From positions 1 through 64,000 of the forward strand of contig JAQDWB010000007.1 in the NCBI GenBank assembly GCA_027673765.1: DNA of 64,000 bases. The letters run 5' to 3'. Below the pieces are notes generated by a model. That model searched no databases and had not been told where the DNA came from. It saw nothing but the letters and a program-made list of their open reading frames with translations. Position numbers and translations under genes: made by a program. Source of the DNA: Coriobacteriaceae bacterium AM113-163. Its GTDB lineage: Bacteria > Actinomycetota > Coriobacteriia > Coriobacteriales > Coriobacteriaceae. Within the stretch, counting starts at the first letter, position 1, and each line of letters opens with the position of its first letter. This document shows positions 53,791 to 62,513 of the stretch, piece by piece.

Positions 53791-54744
53791 ATGGCAACCA
53801 AGTACACCGACGCGCCGCGCACGCGCGTCATGACACCGGCCGCGCTCAACAACGGCGTGCACGAGAACCATTCCATCGGACAGACCATGGCCATCGCGCC
53901 CAAAAAGGGCCTGTTCGATGACATTTCCATTCCCCAGATCATCGCCGGCGCCGCAGCTGCCGCCACGAGCGTGGCGCTTGCTTCAAAGATCGGCATTGCC
54001 GGCTCGGTGATTGGTGCCGCTGTGAGCTCAGTCATCACTGTTGTGTCCTCGCAGGTCTATCGCCACTTTATCTCCGCCAGCGCCGAAGCAATCAAGGGCA
54101 CGCATGCCGCTGTCGACTACCCTACCGGCGCCTACGAGCCCGTTGAGCCCAATGTCGAGGAGCACCTAGGTGGCGCCGCAACCACGCAGGAGATGCGCCA
54201 GGTTGCGGGACGCGCGACCACGGCGCGCGTCGCTCCCAACAGCCTGCGCGCCAAGGCGGCGGCTGAGCGCAGCCAGACGCAAAAGAAGGTCATCGTCTTC
54301 TCGATCGCTATCGCCATCGTCGCGGTCATCGCCTGCGCCGGCGCCATCCTTATCACCACTGCCGGTGAGGGTCTGGGCGAGCGTCCCGAGCCAATCCTGT
54401 CGTCGCGCACGACCGAGAGCGATGCAAATGGCAACACCCAGTCGCAGGATCAGCAGGCACAGACGGACGATACGCAAGACAGTTCTACCTCTGCCAATTC
54501 GTCCTCGAACACCCAAAACCAATCGCAGGGCGTCGATTCCTCTGCGAACAACAGCGGCACGCAATCCGGCACGACTGACTCAAGTCAAACGACTGACGGC
54601 TCTCAACCGAGCACGGGCGACCAGGCGAATGGCAATACACCGAGTACGGGATCTACCGACAACAGCAACACCAACAGCTCGAGCGGAACCGCGTCCGGCA
54701 CGGCATCTGACAGTTCAAGCCAAGGCGCGACATCGGGCAACTAG
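53791..54744 (+). CDS. Membrane protein with long Ser/Thr/Asn/Gln-rich tail, unknown function
   Basis: 317 residues. The Ala/Gly hydrophobic region near residues 50-90 (IIAGAAAAATSVALASKIGIA) could be one or two spans; a clear second span is near residues 170-193 (VIVFSIAIAIVAVIACAG). From about 205 to the end it is low-complexity (DSSTSANSSSNTQNQSQG and similar), suited to a flexible, possibly glycosylated outer segment. The ATG at 53791 has GGGAGG. No family recognised. Confidence 0.7.
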   Translation: MATKYTDAPRTRVMTPAALNNGVHENHSIGQTMAIAPKKGLFDDISIPQIIAGAAAAATSVALASKIGIAGSVIGAAVSSVITVVSSQVYRHFISASAEAIKGTHAAVDYPTGAYEPVEPNVEEHLGGAATTQEMRQVAGRATTARVAPNSLRAKAAAERSQTQKKVIVFSIAIAIVAVIACAGAILITTAGEGLGERPEPILSSRTTESDANGNTQSQDQQAQTDDTQDSSTSANSSSNTQNQSQGVDSSANNSGTQSGTTDSSQTTDGSQPSTGDQANGNTPSTGSTDNSNTNSSSGTASGTASDSSSQGATSGN

Positions 54745-54778
54745 GCACATTTGCCTCTCATAGATAACCGACCTGTAT

Positions 54779-54813
54779 AACGGGCGCGAATCGACAGCGG
54801 TTCGCGCCCGTTT
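54779..54813 (+). terminator. Terminator after the low-complexity membrane protein gene
   Basis: AACGGGCGCGAA and TTCGCGCCCGTT form a perfect 12-bp stem, followed by TTGCC. Confidence 0.75.
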
Positions 54814-54884
54814 GCCTTGGGCGCCGCCATGGCGAGCGCCATGCGATGGTAAGATGCTTTACATGTGTAAAGAGGAGATTTGCC

Positions 54885-56192
54885 ATGAGCAAGACAATAG
54901 TTAGGCCCACGCTTTCACTGGGCAACCACATCTATCTGTATCGCCTGCTGCGCGATGCGATTGGATGCGGCAAGCAAACGTTTATGACGCAGGTCGAAGA
55001 GGCGCTCGCCGCTGGCGACATGACCGCTTATGACCTGGGCTTCGAATCCACGCGCGAGCTGCTCGAAGAGCTTGACGACTGCATTAAGCTGACCGTCTTT
55101 AAGGGCGGTCACCTGTATGCCACCGTCATCGCCAACGAGGCCTGGGATGCCGCCCTTGCCAAGGGCGAGGACAAGCCCAAGACCGCCAAGGGCGCTAAGC
55201 AGTCCTACAAAAAGAAAAAGCGCGGTGAGAAGGACCTCAAGGCTGTGCGCCCCAAGCACGTTAAGCGTCCCGAACCAGAAGCCGCGGTTGAAGCTGTGCC
55301 GGAGCCCGAGCCCGAGACAGAGATCGAAGTCGCTATTGAGGTGGCAGCGGAAGCCGAAACCGAAATCGCCGCCATGACCGATCCCGAAGTCATGCCAGAG
55401 CAGGAAGCCGCTGTGGAGCTCAACGAGGCATCCAAGTCGACAACCGAAGAGGCGGCTGGCCAGCCCGAGGCGCCCGTGTTCCAGAACCACGATGCCTTTG
55501 GCGACAACACCGAGGACAATCAGTCCGACGAGCTCGCGGATCAAGATGCTGCCGAGGCAACACCGGAGCCCGAGGCGCCCCAGCCTGCCATCTCGCTCAC
55601 GGTTGTCTACGACCCCGAGAACGCCAACGCCGGCATCACCACCATGGTATCCACGCCGGTCGAGGCCAAGCCGAACGTCGAGGCAGAGGACACTCCGCAG
55701 GCCGATGCCAAAACCGGGACCGAAGACACGTCCATCTCCGTGGAACCGACAGATTCCATAGCTAAGCCAGAAGCGGCATCTGAGTCTGCACCTGTCATTG
55801 AGTCCGCATCCGCACCCGCCTGTGACCAGGCTCCCACACCTGCACCGACTCCGGTCCCCAATTCAGCACCGGCCCCCGCTCCCGCAGCACCGACCATCCC
55901 CGGGGACTTCCCCATCGATTTCGCGACCGAGGTCTTCTGCCCTAGCCCGCTGCTGCACCAGCTGTCGACTTATCTCCCCTACGGCGCTGACACCCTCGGC
56001 ATCGTCGGCGAGTACTACTGGATCGCTCGCGAGCGCGGTACCATCGAGGCCGGCCGTAACCGCGCGTGCTTCCCCCTGCGCTACACACAGGCCGGCAAAC
56101 GCCACGAAGTCACCGTACGCATTCGCCGCAACACCACCGGCGGCCTCGGAGCCACCTGGACCGTCGACAAGGTTGAAGAATCCAACGAATAG
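54885..56192 (+). CDS. Unknown three-part protein with Glu/Pro/Ala-rich middle
   Basis: 435 residues. An N-terminal domain of about 100 residues is helical and may be an HTH/LOTUS-like fold (LYRLLRDAIGCGKQTFMTQVEEAL). A Lys-rich patch (AKQSYKKKKRGEKDLK) and a very long acidic, proline/alanine-rich linker (about 125-335) follow. A compact C-terminal domain (about 335-435; LGIVGEYYWIARERGTIEAG) ends it. AAGAGGAG precedes the ATG. The layout suggests a nucleic-acid-associated scaffold, but this is speculation; no family recognised. Confidence 0.7.
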   Translation: MSKTIVRPTLSLGNHIYLYRLLRDAIGCGKQTFMTQVEEALAAGDMTAYDLGFESTRELLEELDDCIKLTVFKGGHLYATVIANEAWDAALAKGEDKPKTAKGAKQSYKKKKRGEKDLKAVRPKHVKRPEPEAAVEAVPEPEPETEIEVAIEVAAEAETEIAAMTDPEVMPEQEAAVELNEASKSTTEEAAGQPEAPVFQNHDAFGDNTEDNQSDELADQDAAEATPEPEAPQPAISLTVVYDPENANAGITTMVSTPVEAKPNVEAEDTPQADAKTGTEDTSISVEPTDSIAKPEAASESAPVIESASAPACDQAPTPAPTPVPNSAPAPAPAAPTIPGDFPIDFATEVFCPSPLLHQLSTYLPYGADTLGIVGEYYWIARERGTIEAGRNRACFPLRYTQAGKRHEVTVRIRRNTTGGLGATWTVDKVEESNE

Positions 56193-56193
56193 C

Positions 56194-56240
56194 AAAACGC
56201 GGCGAACGTCACAAAAACGTTCGCCGCGTTTTTTTATTTT
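56194..56240 (+). terminator. Strong terminator
   Basis: AAAACGCGGCGAACGT and its complement form a perfect 16-bp stem followed by TTTTTTATTTT. Confidence 0.93.
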
Positions 56241-56261
56241 CCCAGGTTGAGCATAAGTTCG

Positions 56262-56290
56262 TGTGACAAAGGGGCTGTCCCTTTGCCACA
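56262..56290. repeat. REP-like palindrome
   Basis: TGTGACAAAGGGG and TCCCTTTGCCACA flank CTG; two mispairs. Just past the ettA stop (minus strand). Contains the CTGTCCC word seen in other short palindromes here. Confidence 0.5.
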
Positions 56291-56295
56291 TCAAA

Positions 56296-57975
56296 CTAGT
56301 CCCTGGTAAGTTTCCTGTGGATACGATGCGGCTGGGCTGCGTCCTCGCCCAGGCGCTCGATGCGGTTGGCCTGATAGGCCTCGAAGTTGCCCTCGAACCA
56401 ATACCAGTTGCCCGGATTCTCGTCGGTGCCCTCCCACGCCAGAATGTGCGTGGCGACGCGGTCCAGGAACATACGGTCGTGGCTAATGACCACCGAGCAG
56501 CCCGGGAACTCGAGCAGCGCCGCCTCGAGCGAGGACAGCGTCTCGACGTCGAGGTCGTTCGTGGGCTCGTCGAGGAGCAGCAGGTTGCCGCCCTGCTTGA
56601 GCGTAAGCGCCAAGTTCAGACGGTTGCGCTCGCCACCGGAGAGTACGCCAGCGCGCTTCTGCTGGTCCTGGCCCTTAAAGCCAAAGCTCGCCACATAAGC
56701 GCGGCTCGGAACCTCGGTCTCGCCGACCATCATGTGGTCCAGGCCATCCGAGACGACCTCCCACAGGTTCTTGTCGGGGTCGATGCCGGAACGGTTCTGG
56801 TCGACGTAAGAAATCTTGACGGTCTCGCCCACCTCGAGCTCGCCCGAAGTCAGCGGCTCCAGGCCCACAATCGTCTTGAACAGCGTGGTCTTACCGACAC
56901 CGTTGGGGCCGATAACGCCCACAATGCCGTTGCGCGGCAGGGTGAACGAAAGGTCATCGATGAGCACGCGGCCATCGAACTCCTTGTGCAGATGATGGGC
57001 CTCGAGCACCTTGTTGCCCAGACGCGGGCCCACGGGGATGCGGATGTCGGTCCAGTCGAGCTTCTGGCTGGCGCGGGCCTCGGCCTCCATCTCCTCGTAG
57101 CGAGCCAGGCGGGCCTTGTTCTTGGCCTGACGAGCCTTGGGCGAGCTGCGTACCCACTCGAGCTCGGCCTCCATGCGCTTGGCGAGCTTGGCATCGCGGT
57201 TGCCCTGCGCCTCGATACGGGCGGCCTTGGTCTCCAGATACGTGGAGTAGTTGCCCTTGTAGGGATAAAGGTGGCCGCGGTCGACCTCGCAGATCCACTC
57301 GGCGACGTTATCCAGGAAGTAGCGATCGTGCGTGACGGCAAGGACCGCACCTTGGTAGTTGTGCAGGAAGTGCTCGAGCCACAGGATCGACTCAGCGTCC
57401 AGGTGGTTCGTGGGCTCGTCGAGCAGCAGCAGGTCGGGAGCCTCGAGCAGCAGCTTGCACAGGGCCACACGGCGGCGCTCGCCGCCGGAAAGCACGTTGA
57501 CCGGCATGTCGGAATCGGGCAGCTGCAGGGCGTCCATGGCCTGGCCGAGTTTGGAATCGATATCCCAGCCGTCGGCGGCGTCAATCTCGTCCTGGAGCTT
57601 GCCCATCTCTGCCATGAGGGCGTCCATGTCGCAGTCCGGGTCACACATCTCCTCGCCGATCTTATTGAAGCGATCGACCTTGGCGATCATGTCGCCAAAC
57701 GCCATGCGCACGTTCTCGATGACGGTCTTGTCGTCGTCGAGCGGCGGCTCCTGCTGCAGGATACCCACGGTATAGCCGGGGGTGAGCCTGGCATCGCCGT
57801 TGGAGACCTCCTCAATGCCGGCCATAATCTTGAGCAGGGTCGACTTGCCCATGCCGTTGGGGCCCACGACACCGATCTTGGCACCGGGGTAGAAGCTCAG
57901 GGTCACGTCGTCAAGGATTACCTTGTCGCCATGGGCCTTGCGAGCCTGATACATCTGGTAGATAAACTCTGCCAT
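56296..57975 (-). CDS. ettA: Energy-dependent translational throttle protein EttA
   Basis: ABC-F protein, 559 residues, that binds the ribosomal E site and gates the first elongation steps by energy state. Two ATPase domains: Walker A GPNGMGKST and GPNGVGKTT; signatures LSGGERRRV and LSGGERNRL; Walker B LLLLDEPTNHLD and LLLLDEPTNDLD. The arm insertion and the linker (about 245-300) match EttA. Full length. Monocistronic. Confidence 0.93.
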   Translation of the reverse strand: MAEFIYQMYQARKAHGDKVILDDVTLSFYPGAKIGVVGPNGMGKSTLLKIMAGIEEVSNGDARLTPGYTVGILQQEPPLDDDKTVIENVRMAFGDMIAKVDRFNKIGEEMCDPDCDMDALMAEMGKLQDEIDAADGWDIDSKLGQAMDALQLPDSDMPVNVLSGGERRRVALCKLLLEAPDLLLLDEPTNHLDAESILWLEHFLHNYQGAVLAVTHDRYFLDNVAEWICEVDRGHLYPYKGNYSTYLETKAARIEAQGNRDAKLAKRMEAELEWVRSSPKARQAKNKARLARYEEMEAEARASQKLDWTDIRIPVGPRLGNKVLEAHHLHKEFDGRVLIDDLSFTLPRNGIVGVIGPNGVGKTTLFKTIVGLEPLTSGELEVGETVKISYVDQNRSGIDPDKNLWEVVSDGLDHMMVGETEVPSRAYVASFGFKGQDQQKRAGVLSGGERNRLNLALTLKQGGNLLLLDEPTNDLDVETLSSLEAALLEFPGCSVVISHDRMFLDRVATHILAWEGTDENPGNWYWFEGNFEAYQANRIERLGEDAAQPHRIHRKLTRD

Positions 57976-58159
57976 TTGCCTGTTTTATCCTTTCTACCTG
58001 CTGTTTCCCTATTCTTGATTCGCTTTAGTGGAAACGAAATGAGGAAACCAGCTCTGAAACTTAACGAAAAAGGGGCATGGTTGCCCACACCCCCTAATAC
58101 TACCTGGGAAAAGTCCCCCTTAACACACTATGAACTGCGTACGCTAGTTTTCCGCAACC

Positions 58160-58864
58160 TTAACGAGCGGCTCGCTGCGATTTGCGCCACAGCAGATACG
58201 AATAGACGTAGGCAGCTCCAGCTGAACCAAACGCCAGAACCGCAATCACCGCGGCGACGACTTCACTCGAAAGCACGCTACCCGCCACGCCCATCACAAT
58301 CAAACCAACACCCAGCACCATAAAGCAGGCGCCGCCAAAACGCTGCGTACGGCGCCAGTTCTCGGGATCGGCAAGCGCCCAAGGCGTCTTGATACCGAGC
58401 GTATAGTTCTGCTTCACACGCGGCAAGTAGTTGCCTACGCCGATGAACAGCAAACCGATAGCACCGGAAATCAGCACGTTGACCGAACCGACCGCCGGCA
58501 CCACGCCCCAGACCGTAAGCTCACCCAACCAGCTTATGGCACACATGAACAAGGTGAAGGCGATTACGAAGCCCTGATAGAACTTGCCCGAGGTTCGATA
58601 TGCCTCACCTTTGGGGTCAATGCGTGGCACCACGTAGAACATTGCAAGAAGTGCCAGAGGCAGCACGCCGAGCGCGGAGGCCATCCAGCTAGGGCCCCAA
58701 CCGTCGACGGCGCCGTTCGCTCCCCAGTGCGTGGGAATCTGTGCAGGCAAGCTCGGCATCACCATAAGGTGCGCCGCGACATTAATAGCGCAGACCACAA
58801 CAAGCATGGCCCATACACGCGGCGATACCCCCGTGGCGTGAATGCCCTTGTTTTCGTTATTCAT
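58160..58864 (-). CDS. sdpI: SdpI-family membrane protein (DUF1648)
   Basis: 234 residues with about six spans (LVVVCAINVAAHLMVMPSLP; AISWLGELTVWGVV; VLISGAIGLLFIGVGNYLP). It has the SdpI hallmark PAQIPTHWGANGAVDGW and GIKTPWALADPENWRRTQRFGG. SdpI in Bacillus gives immunity to the SdpC toxin and sequesters its repressor. The start (ATGAATAA) overlaps the stop of the ArsR gene by 8 bases, the same order as sdpR-sdpI. No sdpC-like toxin gene is visible here. Confidence 0.87.
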   Translation of the reverse strand: MNNENKGIHATGVSPRVWAMLVVVCAINVAAHLMVMPSLPAQIPTHWGANGAVDGWGPSWMASALGVLPLALLAMFYVVPRIDPKGEAYRTSGKFYQGFVIAFTLFMCAISWLGELTVWGVVPAVGSVNVLISGAIGLLFIGVGNYLPRVKQNYTLGIKTPWALADPENWRRTQRFGGACFMVLGVGLIVMGVAGSVLSSEVVAAVIAVLAFGSAGAAYVYSYLLWRKSQRAAR

Positions 58865-59135
58865 CCTCATCACCTTCAGTGTCTGTAAAGCCCATAAACC
58901 AGCCAATCAAGTCCTGCATGACGGTGGTGTTTAAGCTGTAAACGATGTTTTGGCCATGGCGCTCGTCGGTCACCAGCCCGGCGTTTTTGAGCGTCGCCAA
59001 ATGATGGCTCAATGACGGCTTGCTGATGTCAAAATGCTCGGCAAGCTCCCCGGCCGTACAATTGCCCTCGCGCAGTAGTTCCAAAATGTGACGCCGTGTA
59101 GGATCGGCCAGCGCTTTAAAACCCTCTCCCGGCAT
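58857..59135 (-). CDS. sdpR: ArsR-family (SdpR-like) repressor
   Basis: 92 residues, a winged helix-turn-helix: FKALADPTRRHILELLREG, then TAGELAEHFDISKPSLSHHLATLKNAGLV. No metal-binding cysteine motif, as in SdpR rather than metal-sensing ArsR. GAGAGGAGG precedes the ATG. First gene of the coupled pair, expected to repress its own operon until drawn to the membrane by the SdpI-like protein. Confidence 0.87.
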   Translation of the reverse strand: MPGEGFKALADPTRRHILELLREGNCTAGELAEHFDISKPSLSHHLATLKNAGLVTDERHGQNIVYSLNTTVMQDLIGWFMGFTDTEGDEDE

Positions 59136-59314
59136 AAGACCTCCTCTCAGCACCCCACATGACGCGCACACTATACTCGATATTTAGATGTTTGTCTAAC
59201 TATCTAATCGAAATGCTTCAAACCACATCAAAGTAAGCGCCATCGCAACCTATGGGCGATTACCTATAATGGCGATAGCCAAAACACGATTTGCTTCCCC
59301 ATCGGAGGATGTCT

Positions 59315-60112
59315 ATGACCGAAACCACAGCCGCAACTCCCAACGAGACACGCGACACCAAGCTCGAGATCATCATGGGCCGCGAGGCACTCGACAAGCT
59401 CGCCAACGCCACGGTGCTGATACTCGGCTGTGGAGGCGTGGGCTCCAACTGCTGCGAGGCACTTGCCCGCGGCGGCATCGGTCATTTTGTGATTCTGGAC
59501 AAGGATATCGTCGCGCCCAGCAATATCAATCGACAGGCCATCGCCTTTCATAGCACCATCGGCAAGCGCAAGGTGGACGTGATGGAAGCCATGATCAACG
59601 ACATCAATCCCGCTGCCACCGTTATCAAGCGCACCGAATACCTGCTGAGCGACAACATCGATGATTTCTTCGCGAGCGTTTTGGAGCAGACGGGTGGCAA
59701 GCTCGACTACGTCGTCGACGCCATCGACACCATCTCGGCCAAGCTCACCATTGCCAAATATGCTCAGGACCACGACATCCGTTTGGTCAGTTCCATGGGC
59801 GGGGCCAACAAGCTCCATCCCGAGTGCCTCCGCTTTGCCGACATCTTCGATACGGTACGTGATCCCATGAGCCGCATTATGCGCAAAGAATGTAAGAAGC
59901 GCGGAATCAAGAGCCTGCACGTGCTGTTTAGCTGCGAGGAATCGGTTAAAACCCAACCCCGCGACCCTTCCAACATCCACGAGCGCACCGAGCTGGGAAC
60001 TGCCAGTTTTATGCCGCCCATCATGGGTCAGATGATTGCCGGCGAGGTTATCCGCCAGATCAGCGGGCGCGGGTGCGAGCGCGTGCGCGCCGATGGCCAG
60101 CGCTTGGACTAG
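59315..60112 (+). CDS. tcdA: tRNA threonylcarbamoyladenosine dehydratase
   Basis: E1-like (ThiF fold) enzyme converting t6A37 to the cyclic form in tRNAs. Nucleotide loop ILGCGGVGSNCCEALARGGI; then DKDIVAPSNINRQAIAF and DAIDTISAKL; C-terminal MPPIMGQMIAGEVI. About 265 residues. CGGAGG lies 7 bases before the ATG at 59315. Followed 14 bases later by the TatD gene. Confidence 0.92.
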   Translation: MTETTAATPNETRDTKLEIIMGREALDKLANATVLILGCGGVGSNCCEALARGGIGHFVILDKDIVAPSNINRQAIAFHSTIGKRKVDVMEAMINDINPAATVIKRTEYLLSDNIDDFFASVLEQTGGKLDYVVDAIDTISAKLTIAKYAQDHDIRLVSSMGGANKLHPECLRFADIFDTVRDPMSRIMRKECKKRGIKSLHVLFSCEESVKTQPRDPSNIHERTELGTASFMPPIMGQMIAGEVIRQISGRGCERVRADGQRLD

Positions 60113-60126
60113 CAGGATGCCCTGCG

Positions 60127-60909
60127 ATGGAACCGCGATTCTTTGACACGCATTGTCATCTTGATTTGATGCTCAGCCCCGATGCTGCAGCCAGTGAGTC
60201 GGCGGCGTTGGGTCTGGGGCTCTTTGACTGCGGGGTCGACCCACGCGACTTCGCGGCAGCAAAAAAGCGGGCCAGCCGATACCCAAACATTATCGCGGGC
60301 GCCGGCCTCCATCCCTGGTGGCTCGCCGACGGCCGCTGCGGTCCTGCCGAAGTCAATCTGCTTTGCGAAGTTGCTGACCAAGAGCACTATATCGGCGAAG
60401 TCGGACTCGACTTTTCCGCGCGCTTTGCTGGAAGTGAGCTGCTACAAATACAGACACTTAACCGGCTCTGCGATACACTCGTGCAGCATCCTCTTACCGG
60501 GCGCGTGATATCAATTCACGCCGTTCGTTCAGCGGGAGCCGTACTGGACGTCCTCGAATCGCATGGACTACTCATCCCAAACTCCGACTCCCCCGTTATC
60601 ATCTTCCACTGGTTTAGCGGCACTTCGGACGAACTCGTCCGCGCGCGTAATGCGAGCTGTAATTTTTCCGTCAACGAACGCATGCTTGCGTCTAAACGTG
60701 GACGTGAATATGCCCGACAGATTCCACTCGACCGTCTACTGCTCGAGACCGATGCGCCGGCCGAGCCAAACACAGAAACAAGCGCGCAGTCGCTCATCAG
60801 ATCGCTCACAAGGACCTCGGAACACATCGCCTCACTCAAAAACTGTGACATAAAGCGCATCGAATCGGCAGTTTTAGCAAATGCGCACTCTGTATTTGAC
60901 CTTCGCTAA
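60127..60909 (+). CDS. TatD-family metal-dependent hydrolase
   Basis: 260-residue TIM-barrel nuclease/deoxyribonuclease of the TatD type. N-terminal metal site DTHCHLDL; GLHPWW; GEVGLDFS; later HWFSG and LLETDAPAE with the last metal Asp. Probably co-transcribed with tcdA. Some family words are looser than in TatD proper, so a TatD-related hydrolase is the safer name. Confidence 0.83.
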   Translation: MEPRFFDTHCHLDLMLSPDAAASESAALGLGLFDCGVDPRDFAAAKKRASRYPNIIAGAGLHPWWLADGRCGPAEVNLLCEVADQEHYIGEVGLDFSARFAGSELLQIQTLNRLCDTLVQHPLTGRVISIHAVRSAGAVLDVLESHGLLIPNSDSPVIIFHWFSGTSDELVRARNASCNFSVNERMLASKRGREYARQIPLDRLLLETDAPAEPNTETSAQSLIRSLTRTSEHIASLKNCDIKRIESAVLANAHSVFDLR

Positions 60910-60928
60910 CCCCTGTGGGCAAAAAATG

Positions 60929-60967
60929 CCAAGGGACATGCGAATCACACAACGCAGTCCCTATTGG
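60929..60967. repeat. Imperfect palindrome between TatD and kinase genes
   Basis: CCAAGGGAC and GTCCCTATTGG flank a 19-base loop, between convergent genes. Similar in style to the other GGGAC/GTCCC palindromes; no T-run. Confidence 0.4.
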
Positions 60968-60989
60968 AAGGCAGTACAATTCGGCAGCA

Positions 60990-62507
60990 TTACACCAATT
61001 CGTGCATGAGATCACAGTTGCGTGCATACAATTCGTCAAAGATATGACGACGCGACGCATATAACTCGTGGGCAGCCATATCGGGCACGATTGTTTGCGC
61101 AACGCCAAGGACTTGGGCGAGTTCATCCCATGATGCATAGGCGCCACCTGCGAGAGCTGCCATGATGGCATCACCGAAGCATGCGCCCACCGTAACCTTG
61201 GCAACCGAGACCTCGCGCCCGCATACGTCGGCGATAGCCTGCATCCAAACTGGATTCTTGGTTCCACCTCCGACAAGCATAATGCGCCCAATTGGCAGTC
61301 CATGCTCTCGCTCGATAATGTCGACATGGGATGCAACGGTATACGCGACGCCTTCCAAGGCGGCGCGAACCATATGGGCTCGCGTATGCCTTCCGGTCAG
61401 GCCAAAGAAGACGCCACGCGCCTCGGGATCGTTGAGCGGAGTACGCTCCCCCGCAAAGTACGGCAGACACACGAGCCCATCGGCACCCGGCGCCACATCG
61501 GCGGCATCATGCGCCATAACCGAATATGCATCGGGGCCACCGTGGCCCTCGGCCTCCACGGCGTCGCGATACAGCTCTTGGCGCAACCACGATGTGAGCG
61601 CACCCGCCGTATTGGTCCCCGCGCAGATCCCGTAAGTTCCGGGAATGATGAACGTCCCTGGCCACAGGCGGGCATCATCGACCATATGATCAGCTAGGTA
61701 GATGAAATACGCCGTGCTCCCCAACTGAACCATCATATCGCCGGGACGAAATACACCCGTCGAAATGGCCTCGGCACCAGAGTCGCCCGTTCCCACTAAG
61801 ACAGGTGTCCCTGCCGCGAGCCCCGTCGCCTCAGCCGCACACTGCGTAATCACCCCGGCAATATCGGTAGCCGACATTACCTCCGCCATCTGGTCAGGCC
61901 GGCAGAAACGAGCACATTCCCGAGCATCAACCTTCCAAGTGTAGCGGTCATATAGGGGAAGAAAATCCTCCGCTAAATAACGGTCCACCGTAAAACGCCC
62001 CGTCAACTTTGCGCATAGAAACGATGACGCCGTCAGGAACTTCGCGGCACGTTCGTGCACCTCGGGCATATTCTGCTTAAACCACAAGATCTTGGGAGCA
62101 ATATCTGATGAGCAGGGATCGTGCCCGAAAAGTTCGCGTGCGCGACCTGACCCATATTCGGAAAGGAGCTCGTCAATCTGCGGCTTCGAACGTGCATCGA
62201 CTCCATACAAAATCGCGGGCGCCAGCGCGTTGCACTCGGTATCGACCGGCACACAGTCGCAACCCAATGCGGAAAGGCCCACGCATCCGATCTGCGCCGC
62301 GTTAACCCCCGATCGCATCACCAGCTCGCGCGACAAGCGGCAAAAATCGCCCCACCAAACTGCCTCAGCATCATGCTGGTACCATCCATCACACGGGTTG
62401 TCCGTCTCATGTCCACAAGAGGCTTGGCAAACGATGTTGCATCGATCATCGATTAAAACGCCTTTAGAGGCGCTTGTCCCAATATCAATACCCAGATAGA
62501 GCGCCAT
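60990..62507 (-). CDS. FGGY carbohydrate kinase (xylulokinase-like)
   Basis: 505 residues, phosphorylates a pentulose or related sugar. N-terminal phosphate site YLGIDIGTSASKGVLID; FGGY-type C-terminal nucleotide region (MLVGGGTKNPVWMQAIADVCG). The overall pattern is closest to xylulokinase, but substrate choice in this family cannot be read from sequence. Starts 6 bases after the BtpA-family gene. Third step of an apparent operon with an amidohydrolase and YjbQ. Confidence 0.87.
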   Translation of the reverse strand: MALYLGIDIGTSASKGVLIDDRCNIVCQASCGHETDNPCDGWYQHDAEAVWWGDFCRLSRELVMRSGVNAAQIGCVGLSALGCDCVPVDTECNALAPAILYGVDARSKPQIDELLSEYGSGRARELFGHDPCSSDIAPKILWFKQNMPEVHERAAKFLTASSFLCAKLTGRFTVDRYLAEDFLPLYDRYTWKVDARECARFCRPDQMAEVMSATDIAGVITQCAAEATGLAAGTPVLVGTGDSGAEAISTGVFRPGDMMVQLGSTAYFIYLADHMVDDARLWPGTFIIPGTYGICAGTNTAGALTSWLRQELYRDAVEAEGHGGPDAYSVMAHDAADVAPGADGLVCLPYFAGERTPLNDPEARGVFFGLTGRHTRAHMVRAALEGVAYTVASHVDIIEREHGLPIGRIMLVGGGTKNPVWMQAIADVCGREVSVAKVTVGACFGDAIMAALAGGAYASWDELAQVLGVAQTIVPDMAAHELYASRRHIFDELYARNCDLMHELV

Positions 62508-62513
62508 AGGTGC

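Noticed and set aside
53617..53871. N-terminal extension of the 72-residue island protein
   Set aside because: The ribosome site is just before the internal start at 53616; the extension is Cys/Arg-rich and overlaps the region of the next gene's start.
56263..58323. 686-codon plus-strand frame opposite ettA
   Set aside because: ettA on the minus strand has both ABC domains intact; the plus frame is a shadow.
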